Positions 28,677 through 36,210 of a DNA stretch of 64,000 nucleotides are shown in pieces. Numbering within the stretch: position 1 is the first letter of the stretch; each line of letters starts with the position of its first letter. Made by a program: the position numbers and the translations under genes. This stretch comes from Erwinia sp. E602 (GTDB lineage Bacteria > Pseudomonadota > Gammaproteobacteria > Enterobacterales > Enterobacteriaceae). Location: contig NZ_CP046582.1 of the NCBI RefSeq assembly GCF_018141005.1, forward strand, positions 1,302,001 through 1,366,000, given 5' to 3'. The notes under the pieces were generated by a model that saw only the letters and a list, made by a program, of their open reading frames with translations, was not told the origin of the DNA and made no database searches.

Positions 28677-29427
28677 AACCACCGTCATCGCGTCAGCTGT
28701 GATGCTGCTTTCCGGGTGTGATAACCGCCCTGACAGGACGCTCTCCCCCCCGTCTGGCGCAAAGGGGGTGGATGTGACTTTCCGTGTCCCGGAGGGGATC
28801 ACGCTGCAGCCCGCCGAGCTGCTTTACCGTTCGACGCAGTGCAAATCAGTCCGCTATAACTCAAGCAGTGAACCGCATGATATTCCGGGCTATAACGATG
28901 TTGAACGGCAATTCGGTGCGCCCGATGGCAACAATGTCCGGCGTCTGCGGATTGCCGTGGATGGTGGCGGCCCGTGCCAGTGGCAGCTGAACTCGCTGAG
29001 GGTGAGCTTCAGAATTGCGGACGATGTTCCACTGGTAAAGGGGAAAGAGGTTATCGATACCAGTTATATCTTCGATTTCGGTGACTACGGACTCAGTGAC
29101 GGTTACGGGACCGGGCTGGCCAAAGCATTCAGCGGGGTGCGGCAGGAACTGAAAACAGACTTTTTCCCTATTGTCTCTAATCACATCGACAATACGGTCA
29201 GCTTGAAGTTTTTTGGGGGGGAGACCGGAACAGAAAGGTGGCGCAGACGTTTTAGTCTAAGTAATACACGATATATAGCTATAGAACCTGCTGTTCATCT
29301 AATGAAAGTTGTTGTATTAAATTCGCCTGATCATCCAGGCGATCTGACAGCAACTTATCCTGATGGTAGCAGTGAAGATATACCGAATATTTTCCCTGAT
29401 TATGACAAGTTGCTGTCAATGAAATAG
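28660..29427 (+). CDS. lipoprotein, putative immunity protein to the adjacent lipase
   Basis: The 255-residue protein starts MNFLSKTTVIASAVMLLSGC, a lipoprotein signal with Cys20. The next residue is Asp, the classic +2 signal that retains lipoproteins in the inner membrane facing the periplasm, which is where phospholipid would need protection. The rest (PSGAKGVDVTFRVPEGITL ... DTSYIFDFGDYGLSDGYGTGL) is unrecognised, apart from resemblance in layout to T6SS immunity lipoproteins. It overlaps the lipase by 17 bases, implying coupled expression. The last 70 codons are distinctly AT-richer than the start. A terminator follows at 29446. The immunity role is inferred from context. Confidence 0.65.
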   Translation: MNFLSKTTVIASAVMLLSGCDNRPDRTLSPPSGAKGVDVTFRVPEGITLQPAELLYRSTQCKSVRYNSSSEPHDIPGYNDVERQFGAPDGNNVRRLRIAVDGGGPCQWQLNSLRVSFRIADDVPLVKGKEVIDTSYIFDFGDYGLSDGYGTGLAKAFSGVRQELKTDFFPIVSNHIDNTVSLKFFGGETGTERWRRRFSLSNTRYIAIEPAVHLMKVVVLNSPDHPGDLTATYPDGSSEDIPNIFPDYDKLLSMK

Positions 29428-29445
29428 GCGGTATATGTTCCTAAT

Positions 29446-29474
29446 AAAAAAGGATTTTCTTGAGATCCTTTTTT
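29446..29474 (+). terminator. terminator of the effector-immunity operon
   Basis: AAAAAAGGAT (29446-29455) pairs with ATCCTTTTTT (29465-29474), giving a 10-bp stem that ends in six T residues. Confidence 0.8.
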
Positions 29475-29496
29475 ACACTTCCAGCCGCTGACTCTC

Positions 29497-29816
29497 CCAG
29501 CGCCTCGACCTGGTGGAATCCGATCTCCTGGTCATGGTCCAGCCTGTCGCCGACCCACTGGTTTGGCTCGTCGCTGCAGGTGAGCGAAGCCGGCGTCAGC
29601 ATCGGCACGCCGTTCAGCGACCTCTACGGCAAGGCCTTTGGCGCCTGCCGCAAAGGCCAGGGCGCGGACGGCGACGGCGTCGAGTGTAAAGCGCCGGGCA
29701 GTGAGCATATCAGCTACCTGTTCAGCGGCGAATGGCACGGCCCGGAAGGGCTGATGCCGGCGGACGATACGCTGAAAAGCTGGAAAATCAGCAAGATTAT
29801 CTGGCGTAAAGGATAA
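29497..29816 (+). pseudogene. partial duplicate of yfeY with internal deletion
   Basis: From CCAGCGCCTCGACCTGG onward this stretch repeats yfeY (25533 onward) almost base for base, but it lacks the start, the signal peptide, and codons 61-134 (222 bases in frame), joining SLQVSEAG directly to VSIGTPFSDLYGKAFG. The deletion endpoints share CCGGCG and GTC, suggesting slippage or short-repeat recombination. The end is SKIIWRKG then TAA, close to that of yfeY. An in-frame ATG at 29460 would add a chance N-terminus without a lipobox. It is most likely a non-functional relic. Confidence 0.85.
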
Positions 29817-29991
29817 ATATTTAATCGCAGTCATGCTGCCATTTTCTGACGATCTGGCGGTAATTACTCTGGCCTGTAATACAGACGCGTGAATAAAGCT
29901 GAATTCGCGCTATAAGCCGCTGTCTGTCAACGGACGTTCGGGTTTGCTCGCCTTTGTTGCCGGTGTTAGCATCACAGATTAGCCATTTAGA
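29815..29991. repeat. direct repeat copy B flanking the effector-immunity pair
   Basis: Second copy of the repeat at 26269-26446, placed directly after the yfeY duplicate. The about 200 bases that separate yfeY from copy A are missing here. Beyond it, 29992-30066 is the short leader of the FGGY kinase gene. Confidence 0.9.
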
Positions 29992-30066
29992 CGTCTATTT
30001 CTGCCCGCCACCTTGCCGCCTGTAGGCCGTAAGCGGGAGCCGGGCAGCGTGAACAGGTGCTGATCT

Positions 30067-31557
30067 ATGGATTTTTATCTCGGCATTGATATTGGCACCT
30101 CGCGGGTCAAATCGGTGCTGTTTGACGCTGACTTCAACGCCGTGGCCAGCGCGGCGGAAAATACCGCCCCTGACCTGTCGGCCAGCGGCCATGCCGAGCA
30201 GGATATGCAGCTGATGCTGGATTCGGTGCTGCGCACCCTTAGCGAGGTAGCGCGTTCACCGCTGCTGGCGCAGGGGCATATCGCGGCGATCGGGCTGGCC
30301 GGCCAGGGCGAGGGCGTCTGGCTGAGCGACGCCGACGGCAATCCGGTTGGGCCGGGCATGCTGTGGAGCGATACGCGCAGCGCCGGATTGATCCACGAAC
30401 TGCTGCAGCGGCCGGGCCTTGACCGGCGGCTGTTTGCCGAAACAGGCACCCACCTGCAGCCGTGCAACAGCAGCCTGCAGCTGCACTGGCTGGCGCGTTA
30501 TCAGCCGGAGCGGCTGGCGGCGGCGCGCTATATCTTCTGCGCCAAAGACTGGGTGCGCTTCCGGCTGACCGGGGTGGCGGCGCTGGAGCTGACTGATGCC
30601 AGCGCCTCGCTGCTCGATCAGCAGGCCGGTACGCTCTCTGCGCTGATGCTCGACGAGCTGGGCCTCAGCCACCTGCGCGATAAGTTTCCACCGCTGCTGG
30701 CGGCGGACGCCCCGGCGGGTGCGCTGAGCGCTGAAATGGCGCAACGCTGCGGCCTGCCGGCGGACATTCCGGTGGCCGCCGGGGCGCTGGACGTCAGCAG
30801 CGCGGCGCTGGGCTGCGGCGCGGTACACAACGGCGACATCTACACCATTCTGGGCACCACCTGCTGCACCGGCATCGTCTGCACCAGCCGCGAGACGGTC
30901 AGCGACGGCACGCGTTTTGTCGGCAGCACCGAGGCGGGCAGCTTTATTAATCTGTTCCCGATGCAGGCCGGTACGCCGAATATCGACTGGCTGCGCCAGC
31001 ATATCGCGCTGACGCCGGACCTGCAGCAGCTGGAGGTTGAGATAGCAGGCGTAGCGCCCGGCAGTAACGGCGTGTTCTGGCAGCCCTACCTCAATGGCGA
31101 ACGCGCCCCGTTCTACAGCCCGACCGCCCGCGCCGGCTACTTTGGCATCGGCCAGCACACCACCCGCGCCGAACTGCAGCGCGCGGTGTTTGAAGGGCTG
31201 GCCTACGCGATCGTCGACTCGCTGCAGGAGTACCCGTCCGGCGGTGAACTCTACCTGACCGGCGGCGGCGCGGCCTCGGCCACCTGGCTGCAGATTATCG
31301 CCGACTGCACCGGCAGAACGGTGATCGCCAGCGAATTCAACGAACTGAGCGCGCGCGGCGCGGCGCTGCTGGCCGCGCGTAGCGTTGGCGCACAGCATCA
31401 GGTGCCGCCGGTGGCACAGACGCGCTATCAACCCGACCCCGATGCGCACGCCTGTTACCGGGAGCTGTTCCCGGTCTACCGGCTGCTGCGCGACCAGCTG
31501 CAGCCGGTGTGGCAGGCACGCCACCAGGCCCTGCAACGTTTAAAGGAATCAAAATAA
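30067..31557 (+). CDS. FGGY-family carbohydrate kinase
   Basis: A 496-residue sugar kinase. The N-terminal phosphate-binding motif reads YLGIDIGTSRVKSVLFD (residues 4-20), followed by GLAGQGEGVWLSDADGNPVGPGMLWSDTR, and the C-terminal FGGY half contains LTGGGAASATWLQIIADCTGR and EFNELSARGAALLAA. It phosphorylates a sugar, polyol or similar substrate with ATP. Best guesses are xylulose/erythritol-type kinases, but the substrate cannot be read from sequence. Its TAA overlaps the ATG of the next gene (TAATG), so the two form one operon with a 2-hydroxyacid dehydrogenase. It probably works with the ABC importer encoded at 34226-38734. Confidence 0.85.
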   Translation: MDFYLGIDIGTSRVKSVLFDADFNAVASAAENTAPDLSASGHAEQDMQLMLDSVLRTLSEVARSPLLAQGHIAAIGLAGQGEGVWLSDADGNPVGPGMLWSDTRSAGLIHELLQRPGLDRRLFAETGTHLQPCNSSLQLHWLARYQPERLAAARYIFCAKDWVRFRLTGVAALELTDASASLLDQQAGTLSALMLDELGLSHLRDKFPPLLAADAPAGALSAEMAQRCGLPADIPVAAGALDVSSAALGCGAVHNGDIYTILGTTCCTGIVCTSRETVSDGTRFVGSTEAGSFINLFPMQAGTPNIDWLRQHIALTPDLQQLEVEIAGVAPGSNGVFWQPYLNGERAPFYSPTARAGYFGIGQHTTRAELQRAVFEGLAYAIVDSLQEYPSGGELYLTGGGAASATWLQIIADCTGRTVIASEFNELSARGAALLAARSVGAQHQVPPVAQTRYQPDPDAHACYRELFPVYRLLRDQLQPVWQARHQALQRLKESK

Positions 31558-32585
31558 TGAAGATCGTGTTTACCGCCGAGTACGCCGGTGATTTACAGGC
31601 GTTTCGCCAGCTGGGAGAGCTGGTGGTGGACGGCTGGGCCATCGGCAAGCCGAAGTTTGCGCCGCAACAGCTGATCGCGCTGGCGCACGACGCTGACGTC
31701 ATCGTCACCAGTTACGATAACGTCACCGCCGAGGTGATTGCCGCCTGCCCGCAGCTGAAGGTGATTGCCTGTACCCGCGCCAATCCGGTGAATATCGACA
31801 CCGCCGCCGCCAAAGCGCGCGGTATTAAGGTGTTGTTCACCCCCGGCCGCAACGCCGATGCCGCCGCCGAGCTGACCTTTGGTCTGATGCTGGCGCTGGT
31901 GCGTCATATTCCACAGGCGCATGCGGCGCTGAAGCGCGGTGATTTTACCCGTCAGGCACAGCAGGAGCAGCAGACGGCCAGCGGGCTGAAGCGCGACGTG
32001 GTGTGGGACGTGACGCCGGAAAGCCCGTATGAAGTGTTTAAGGGCAGCGAGCTGCGCAATAAAACGCTTGGTCTGATCGGCTACGGCAATATCGGCCGCC
32101 GGGTGGCGCGTATCGCCCGTGCGTTTGGCATGGCGATTCTGGTGGTGGATCCGTTTGTGGCGGCGGAGGAGATTAACGAGCCGGGGCTGCAGAAGACCTC
32201 GCTGGACGCGCTGTTCCGTGAGGCGGATATTGTCAGCCTGCATCTGAGCAGCGGCGCGCACAGCGACGGTCTGGTGAACGCCGCGCTGTTGGGGAGCATG
32301 AAGCCGGGGGCGCTGCTGATTAATACCTCGCGGGCGGCGGTGGTGGTGGAAGCCGATCTGATCGACGCACTGCGCAAGGGGCCGTTGGGCGGTGCGGCGC
32401 TGGACGTTTATCATCAGGAGCCGCTGTGGCGCGATCATCCGTTCGTAAGCGAGCTGGAAAACGTGATTATTACGCCCCATATTGCCGGTGCCACCCGCGA
32501 GAGCATTGAGAAGCACACCGCGATGATCGCCGCCGATCTGCAGCGCTTCGTGGCGGGGGAGCCGCTGCTGTATCAGTGGAAGTGA
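31557..32585 (+). CDS. D-isomer-specific 2-hydroxyacid dehydrogenase family protein
   Basis: A 342-residue NAD-dependent dehydrogenase of the 3-phosphoglycerate dehydrogenase type. The Rossmann motif is LGLIGYGNIGRRVARIARAFGM, and the catalytic Arg, Glu and His lie in TSRAAVVVEADL, GAALDVYHQEPL and VIITPHIAGAT. The N-terminal half (MKIVFTAEYAGDLQAFRQLG) forms the substrate domain. It probably oxidises or reduces a 2-hydroxy acid arising from the sugar handled by this locus. ATG 31557 overlaps the kinase stop by one base, with AAGGAATC upstream. The gene converges on the PfkB kinase across an array of palindromic repeats. Confidence 0.87.
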   Translation: MKIVFTAEYAGDLQAFRQLGELVVDGWAIGKPKFAPQQLIALAHDADVIVTSYDNVTAEVIAACPQLKVIACTRANPVNIDTAAAKARGIKVLFTPGRNADAAAELTFGLMLALVRHIPQAHAALKRGDFTRQAQQEQQTASGLKRDVVWDVTPESPYEVFKGSELRNKTLGLIGYGNIGRRVARIARAFGMAILVVDPFVAAEEINEPGLQKTSLDALFREADIVSLHLSSGAHSDGLVNAALLGSMKPGALLINTSRAAVVVEADLIDALRKGPLGGAALDVYHQEPLWRDHPFVSELENVIITPHIAGATRESIEKHTAMIAADLQRFVAGEPLLYQWK

Positions 32586-32636
32586 TACGGTTAGCGCTGG
32601 CGCGGTGCGGGTCGCTTCAGGTTGGGTGCCTGGCTT

Positions 32637-32736
32637 AATCGGGGTTATCCGGATCGCGGACACGCCAATAACGTCCCTGGGCTCTGCCGGGCGCATCCCT
32701 GCGCCCGAAGGTCCGCTAACCCGGATAACCCCGATT
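32637..32736. repeat. 100-bp imperfect palindromic element
   Basis: Perfect 16-bp arms AATCGGGGTTATCCGG (32637-32652) and its complement (32721-32736) enclose a hairpin core GGGCGCA / TGCGCCC (32689-32706). The core GGCGCATCCCTGCGCC is the reverse complement of the core of the elements at 32860-33179. It lies 51 bases after the dehydrogenase stop and may also act as its terminator. Between this element and 32860 there is only a small AAACATC triplet repeat (32786-32806). Confidence 0.8.
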
Positions 32737-32859
32737 GCCTGTAATCATTGGTGTTGCTGTCCTGAAATTTTCTTTATCTGCGCTCAAACATCAAACATCA
32801 AACATCAAAACATTATTACGGGTCTTTTAGGTTTTTAAGGCAGCAACTCAATGACTGAA

Positions 32860-33022
32860 AAGGGAGGACGTTGGTGGACAGGTTAGCCGGGCGTACGGCG
32901 CAGGGATGCGCCGTCCGAGCCTCCACGGACGGATTCACGGCGACCCGGCGTTCTGCCACCAACGGCCGAACCCGGCGCGGAATATGAAGCCATGCCCTTA
33001 AATCAGCGACGCAAAAGCCAGT
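32860..33022. repeat. structured palindromic repeat, unit 1 (163 bp)
   Basis: The unit starts AAGGGAGGACGTTGG and ends near AAATCAGCGACGCAAA. It contains the hairpin ACGGCGCA-GGGA-TGCGCCGT (32895-32914), the hairpin CCGTCC / GGACGG, and outer arms in which GCCGGG pairs with CCCGGC. It is directly followed by a second copy. Confidence 0.88.
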
Positions 33023-33179
33023 AAGGGAGGACGTTGGCGAACAGGTTAGCCGGGCGTACGGCGCAGGGATGCGCCGTCCGAGCCTCCACGGACGGATTCA
33101 CGGCGTCCCGGCGTTCTGTCGCCAACGGCCGAACCCGGCATCAGAACCCAAAGCCATGCCCTTAAATCAGCGACGCAAA
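33023..33179. repeat. structured palindromic repeat, unit 2
   Basis: Tandem copy of unit 1 with period 163. The core hairpin is at 33058-33077. The outer arms GTTGGCGAACAG (33033-33044) and CTGTCGCCAAC pair except for one base. Differences from unit 1 are partly compensatory (GGTGGACAG with CTGCCACC in unit 1, GGCGAACAG with CTGTCGCC here). Confidence 0.88.
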
Positions 33180-33181
33180 TG

Positions 33182-33229
33182 CCCCCAACGGCCGAACCCG
33201 GCACCAATTCAAGAAGCCATGCCCTTAAT
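33182..33229. repeat. structured palindromic repeat, third unit (right end only)
   Basis: About 48 bases repeat the right end of the units (CCAACGGCCGAACCCGGCA ... AAGCCATGCCCTTAA) without the hairpin core. It ends 3 bases before the PfkB gene stop. Confidence 0.8.
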
Positions 33230-33232
33230 CTG

Positions 33233-34180
33233 TCAGCCAAGCAACGGCGTCTCGGCCATAAACGCCTCGGTATGATCCCAGTCAACCACCCCGGCATCAG
33301 AGCCTAACCCGGTTGCCACCAGCGCTGCCACCGCAGAAGCCACCCGACAGGCCGCCGCCGGCTCAAGCCCACGCGCCAGCGCCGCGATAAACCCGCCGCA
33401 GTAACCGTCGCCGCAACCGGTAGTATCCTGCACCACCACCTGCCAGGCAGGAATACGCTGCCCCGGCTGCCCCGACTGGAACAACCACGAACCCCGCTCG
33501 CCGTCCTTAAAGATGCAGTTAGCCGCACCCAAATCAACGAAGAACGCCGCAATCGCCTCCGGATCGCTCAACCCGGAAATCGCGGCGGCCTCCTCCAGCG
33601 ACGGCATAAACCAGTCCACGTACGGCAGCAGCGGCCTCAGCAGCGCCAGCGTATCCGGGCCGGGGGCGATCAGATCGAAACTGGTCACGATGCCGCGTGC
33701 CTTTGCCGCTGCCAGCAACAGCGCACTCTGGCCGCCGTCCATTGCCGCCAGCAGACCGCTGCCGCCGTGGTGAAGATAGCGGCAGTCGAGCACCGCGTCA
33801 AACTGCGCCTCGCTGACGAACAGATCGTCAGACGCGCCGCGATAATGCAGCGCCGGGCGCTCGCCGTTGGGGCGGATCGGCAGAATGGTCGCCGAGGTTT
33901 CCCGCTGCGGGCTGAACTGCAGAAGCGACAGATCGATGCCCAGCCGGCGATAGCTGCTCTGAATCAGGTCACCTTTCTCATCGTCCCCCAGACAGGCCAC
34001 CGCCGCGGTGCGGATGCCGAGCTTGGCGGCGTTGATATTCGCCCCGGCCGCGGTGCCCGCCGGATTCAGGCGGATCTGCTCGATAAACGCCACGTTGCCG
34101 CCCTGCGGAATGGCCTGCACCGGCCGCCCGGCAATATCAAGAATGGTCAGCCCGACAAACACGGCATCAAATTTGGACAT
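33233..34180 (-). CDS. PfkB/ribokinase-family carbohydrate kinase
   Basis: A 315-residue kinase with the PfkB features: early FVGLTILDIAGRPV, the glycine-rich NPAGTAAGANINAAKLG, GDDEKGDLI, and the anion-hole/catalytic signature VQDTTGCGDGYCGGFIAALARG (catalytic Asp in GCGDG). It would phosphorylate a furanose or similar sugar. The start is set at 34180 (MSKFDAVFVG); ten extra in-frame codons upstream lack support. It is the last gene of the leftward transporter operon, 45 bases after the second permease, so the sugar imported is the probable substrate. Confidence 0.87.
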   Translation of the reverse strand: MSKFDAVFVGLTILDIAGRPVQAIPQGGNVAFIEQIRLNPAGTAAGANINAAKLGIRTAAVACLGDDEKGDLIQSSYRRLGIDLSLLQFSPQRETSATILPIRPNGERPALHYRGASDDLFVSEAQFDAVLDCRYLHHGGSGLLAAMDGGQSALLLAAAKARGIVTSFDLIAPGPDTLALLRPLLPYVDWFMPSLEEAAAISGLSDPEAIAAFFVDLGAANCIFKDGERGSWLFQSGQPGQRIPAWQVVVQDTTGCGDGYCGGFIAALARGLEPAAACRVASAVAALVATGLGSDAGVVDWDHTEAFMAETPLLG

Positions 34181-34200
34181 GGTTACGCTCCGGAAAAATA

Positions 34201-34218
34201 CCCGCCGCACGGGGCGGG
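34201..34218. other. small hairpin between permease and PfkB kinase
   Basis: CCCGCC / GGCGGG with a short loop sits in the 45-base gap. It may stabilise the upstream message or tune expression of the kinase; it lacks a T tract. Confidence 0.4.
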
Positions 34219-34225
34219 CGTGAAA

Positions 34226-35224
34226 TCAGACGTGCTGCTGGCGAACGCGCGCCTGCCAGAAGGAGACGGCCAGCGCCACCACCAGGATCACCCCGGTCAG
34301 CGCATCCTTCACCAGATAGTTTAGCCCCATCAGGTTCAGGCCGTTGTCGACCACCGCCAGAAACAGCACCCCGCCCAGCGTGCCGGCAATGCTGGCGCGG
34401 CCAAAGCGGTTAAATGCGGTGCCGATAAACACCGCGGCGATGGCGTCCATCAGATAAGCCTGCCCGGCCAGCGGTGTAAACTGGCGCAGGTTGGCGGAGA
34501 GGATCACCCCGCCCACCGCACACAGCGCCGAGGCGGCCACCAGCACCAGCAGCAGGGTACGCGCGTTGCGAATACCGGCAATCCGTGCCGCCTCGCTGTT
34601 CTGGCCGATGGCACGCACCCGCTTGCCGAACAGGGTGCGCTCGGTCAGCAGCCACACCGCCAGCCACAGCAGCAGCGCAATCACGATCGGCATCGGGATG
34701 CCCCACAGATTGCCTACCGCCAGGTCATGGTACTCCGTCGCCATCCGGCGGTAAGAGATCGCGCCGCCGCCGTCGGTATAGATACGTTCGACGCTGCTGG
34801 CAATAAACCAGGTGCCGAGGGTGGCGAGGAACGGCCTGATGCGGAAGACCAGGATCAGCAGGGCGTTAAAGCCACCGATCAGCGCACCGCCAAACAGGGC
34901 ACAGAGCACCGCCGCCTGCCACGGCAGCCCCCAGGTTTTCAGCGCCACCAGCGCAAAGGCGGCACCAAAGTCCAGCGCCACGCCCACCGACAGGTCAATC
35001 GCGCCAGCGCTGACCACCAGCGTCATCGCCATCGCCACGATCAGCAGCACCGCGCTGCCCTGCAGCAGGTTGCCCCAGTTATCCAGCGTCAAAAACACCG
35101 GATTGGCCCAGCTGAACAGCACCACCGCCAGCAGCATCAGCAGACCAAAGCCGCCGCGTGACGCTAACGCCAGCAGGTTGTTGCGGTTGCCTGCCGCCGC
35201 ACTATTTTGCAGGATCTGACTCAC
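34226..35224 (-). CDS. sugar ABC transporter permease (RbsC type), second
   Basis: A 332-residue inner-membrane permease of the BPD_transp_2 (RbsC/XylH) family. Many hydrophobic segments are visible, with SAGAIDLSVGVALDFGAAFA, the family signature around the start of helix 3, and GAFNALLILVFRIRPFLATLGTWFIASSVERI. It pairs with the permease upstream to form a heterodimeric channel. The start is GTG at 35224, overlapping the TGA of the preceding gene (GTGA), so translation is coupled. Confidence 0.9.
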   Translation of the reverse strand: MSQILQNSAAAGNRNNLLALASRGGFGLLMLLAVVLFSWANPVFLTLDNWGNLLQGSAVLLIVAMAMTLVVSAGAIDLSVGVALDFGAAFALVALKTWGLPWQAAVLCALFGGALIGGFNALLILVFRIRPFLATLGTWFIASSVERIYTDGGGAISYRRMATEYHDLAVGNLWGIPMPIVIALLLWLAVWLLTERTLFGKRVRAIGQNSEAARIAGIRNARTLLLVLVAASALCAVGGVILSANLRQFTPLAGQAYLMDAIAAVFIGTAFNRFGRASIAGTLGGVLFLAVVDNGLNLMGLNYLVKDALTGVILVVALAVSFWQARVRQQHV

Positions 35225-36210
35225 TGTGCGCTCCCCCGATTGAGCAAGGCTGGCGCGGCCAGCACCACCAGGATCAGCACGCCTTTAATCGCCCCCATCC
35301 AGAAAATATTAACGCCGAGCAGCCCAAGCCCGTTAGACAGCGCGTTGACCAGCACCGCGCCGAGCAGCGCGCCCCAGATGGTCACCACCCGGCGGCGGGA
35401 GAATGCCGCGCCGATAAAGGTCGCCAGCACCGTCTCCAGCAGCAGCGGCGTGGCGGTGCCGCTGGAGCTGCCGGAGCCCTGCGCCAGCAGCGGCAGCACC
35501 GCCAGCCCGGCGGCCACGCCGGCCAGCAGCCACACCCGCAGCGTCAGGCCGCGTACCTTCAGGCCGGACATCCGTGCCATATCGGCATTGCCGCCCACCG
35601 CCTGAATATGCTGGCCGAAGCGCGAATGGTGGACGATAAACTGAAACAGAACAAACACCGCCGCCAGCCACAGCAGCGGGTAAGGAATGCCCAGCAGCGT
35701 ACTGTCGCGGAAGGCGTTCATCAGCGGATCGCTGACGCTGATGCGGCGCTGGCCGGTCAGCAGGTCGGTCAGGCCAGTGAAGGCCACCGAGGTGGAGAGG
35801 GTGGCCAGCAGCGGCGGCAGCCCGGCCACCAGCACCAGCAGCGCGTTCACCGCGCCGCAGGCCAGCGACAGCGCCACCACCGCCAGCAGCAGCAGCAGAT
35901 ACGGCGTGTGCCACTCCACCATGCCGAGGCTGAGCAGCGCCACGCCAAACACCGCGATGGCGGGTAGCGACAGGTCGATGCCGCCGGAGACCACATCATC
36001 GCCGCCCACCGCCACCACGCACACCAGACCAAAGCTTAAGATCGCCAGCGGCACGCTCTGCACCAGCATCAGGCTGATATTCTGCCAGCTGAGGAAGTAC
36101 GGCGACTGCACGCTCAGCCAGACCAGCAGCGCGACAAACAGCAGCAGCGGAAATTTTTCCAGCAGAACCGTCAGGCGCGGCGCGCCCCGGCTGTGAATCA
36201 GATTACTCAT
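35221..36210 (-). CDS. sugar ABC transporter permease (RbsC type), first
   Basis: A 329-residue permease of the same family, with VGGDDVVSGGIDLSLPAIAVFGVALL and ACGAVNALLVLVAGLPPLLATLSTSVAF. Its N-terminus MSNLIHSRGAPRLTVLLEKFPLLLFVALLVW leads into helix 1. Two distinct permeases, rather than one homodimeric RbsC, is the arrangement of LsrC/LsrD and some polyol importers. Its ATG overlaps the ATPase stop (ATGA). Confidence 0.9.
   Translation of the reverse strand: MSNLIHSRGAPRLTVLLEKFPLLLFVALLVWLSVQSPYFLSWQNISLMLVQSVPLAILSFGLVCVVAVGGDDVVSGGIDLSLPAIAVFGVALLSLGMVEWHTPYLLLLLAVVALSLACGAVNALLVLVAGLPPLLATLSTSVAFTGLTDLLTGQRRISVSDPLMNAFRDSTLLGIPYPLLWLAAVFVLFQFIVHHSRFGQHIQAVGGNADMARMSGLKVRGLTLRVWLLAGVAAGLAVLPLLAQGSGSSSGTATPLLLETVLATFIGAAFSRRRVVTIWGALLGAVLVNALSNGLGLLGVNIFWMGAIKGVLILVVLAAPALLNRGSAQ

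Noticed and set aside
29460..29816. Shortened YfeY copy as a functional gene
   Set aside because: It lacks the lipoprotein signal, ribosome binding site and 74 internal codons; listed as a pseudogene instead.
32860..33229. CRISPR array
   Set aside because: Repeat units are about 160 bp, directly adjacent with internal hairpins, and have no unique spacers; no cas genes are present.
32605..33297. Short frames within the palindromic repeat cluster
   Set aside because: The region is explained by inverted and tandem repeats; frames are Pro/Arg-rich by-products of GC-rich palindromes.
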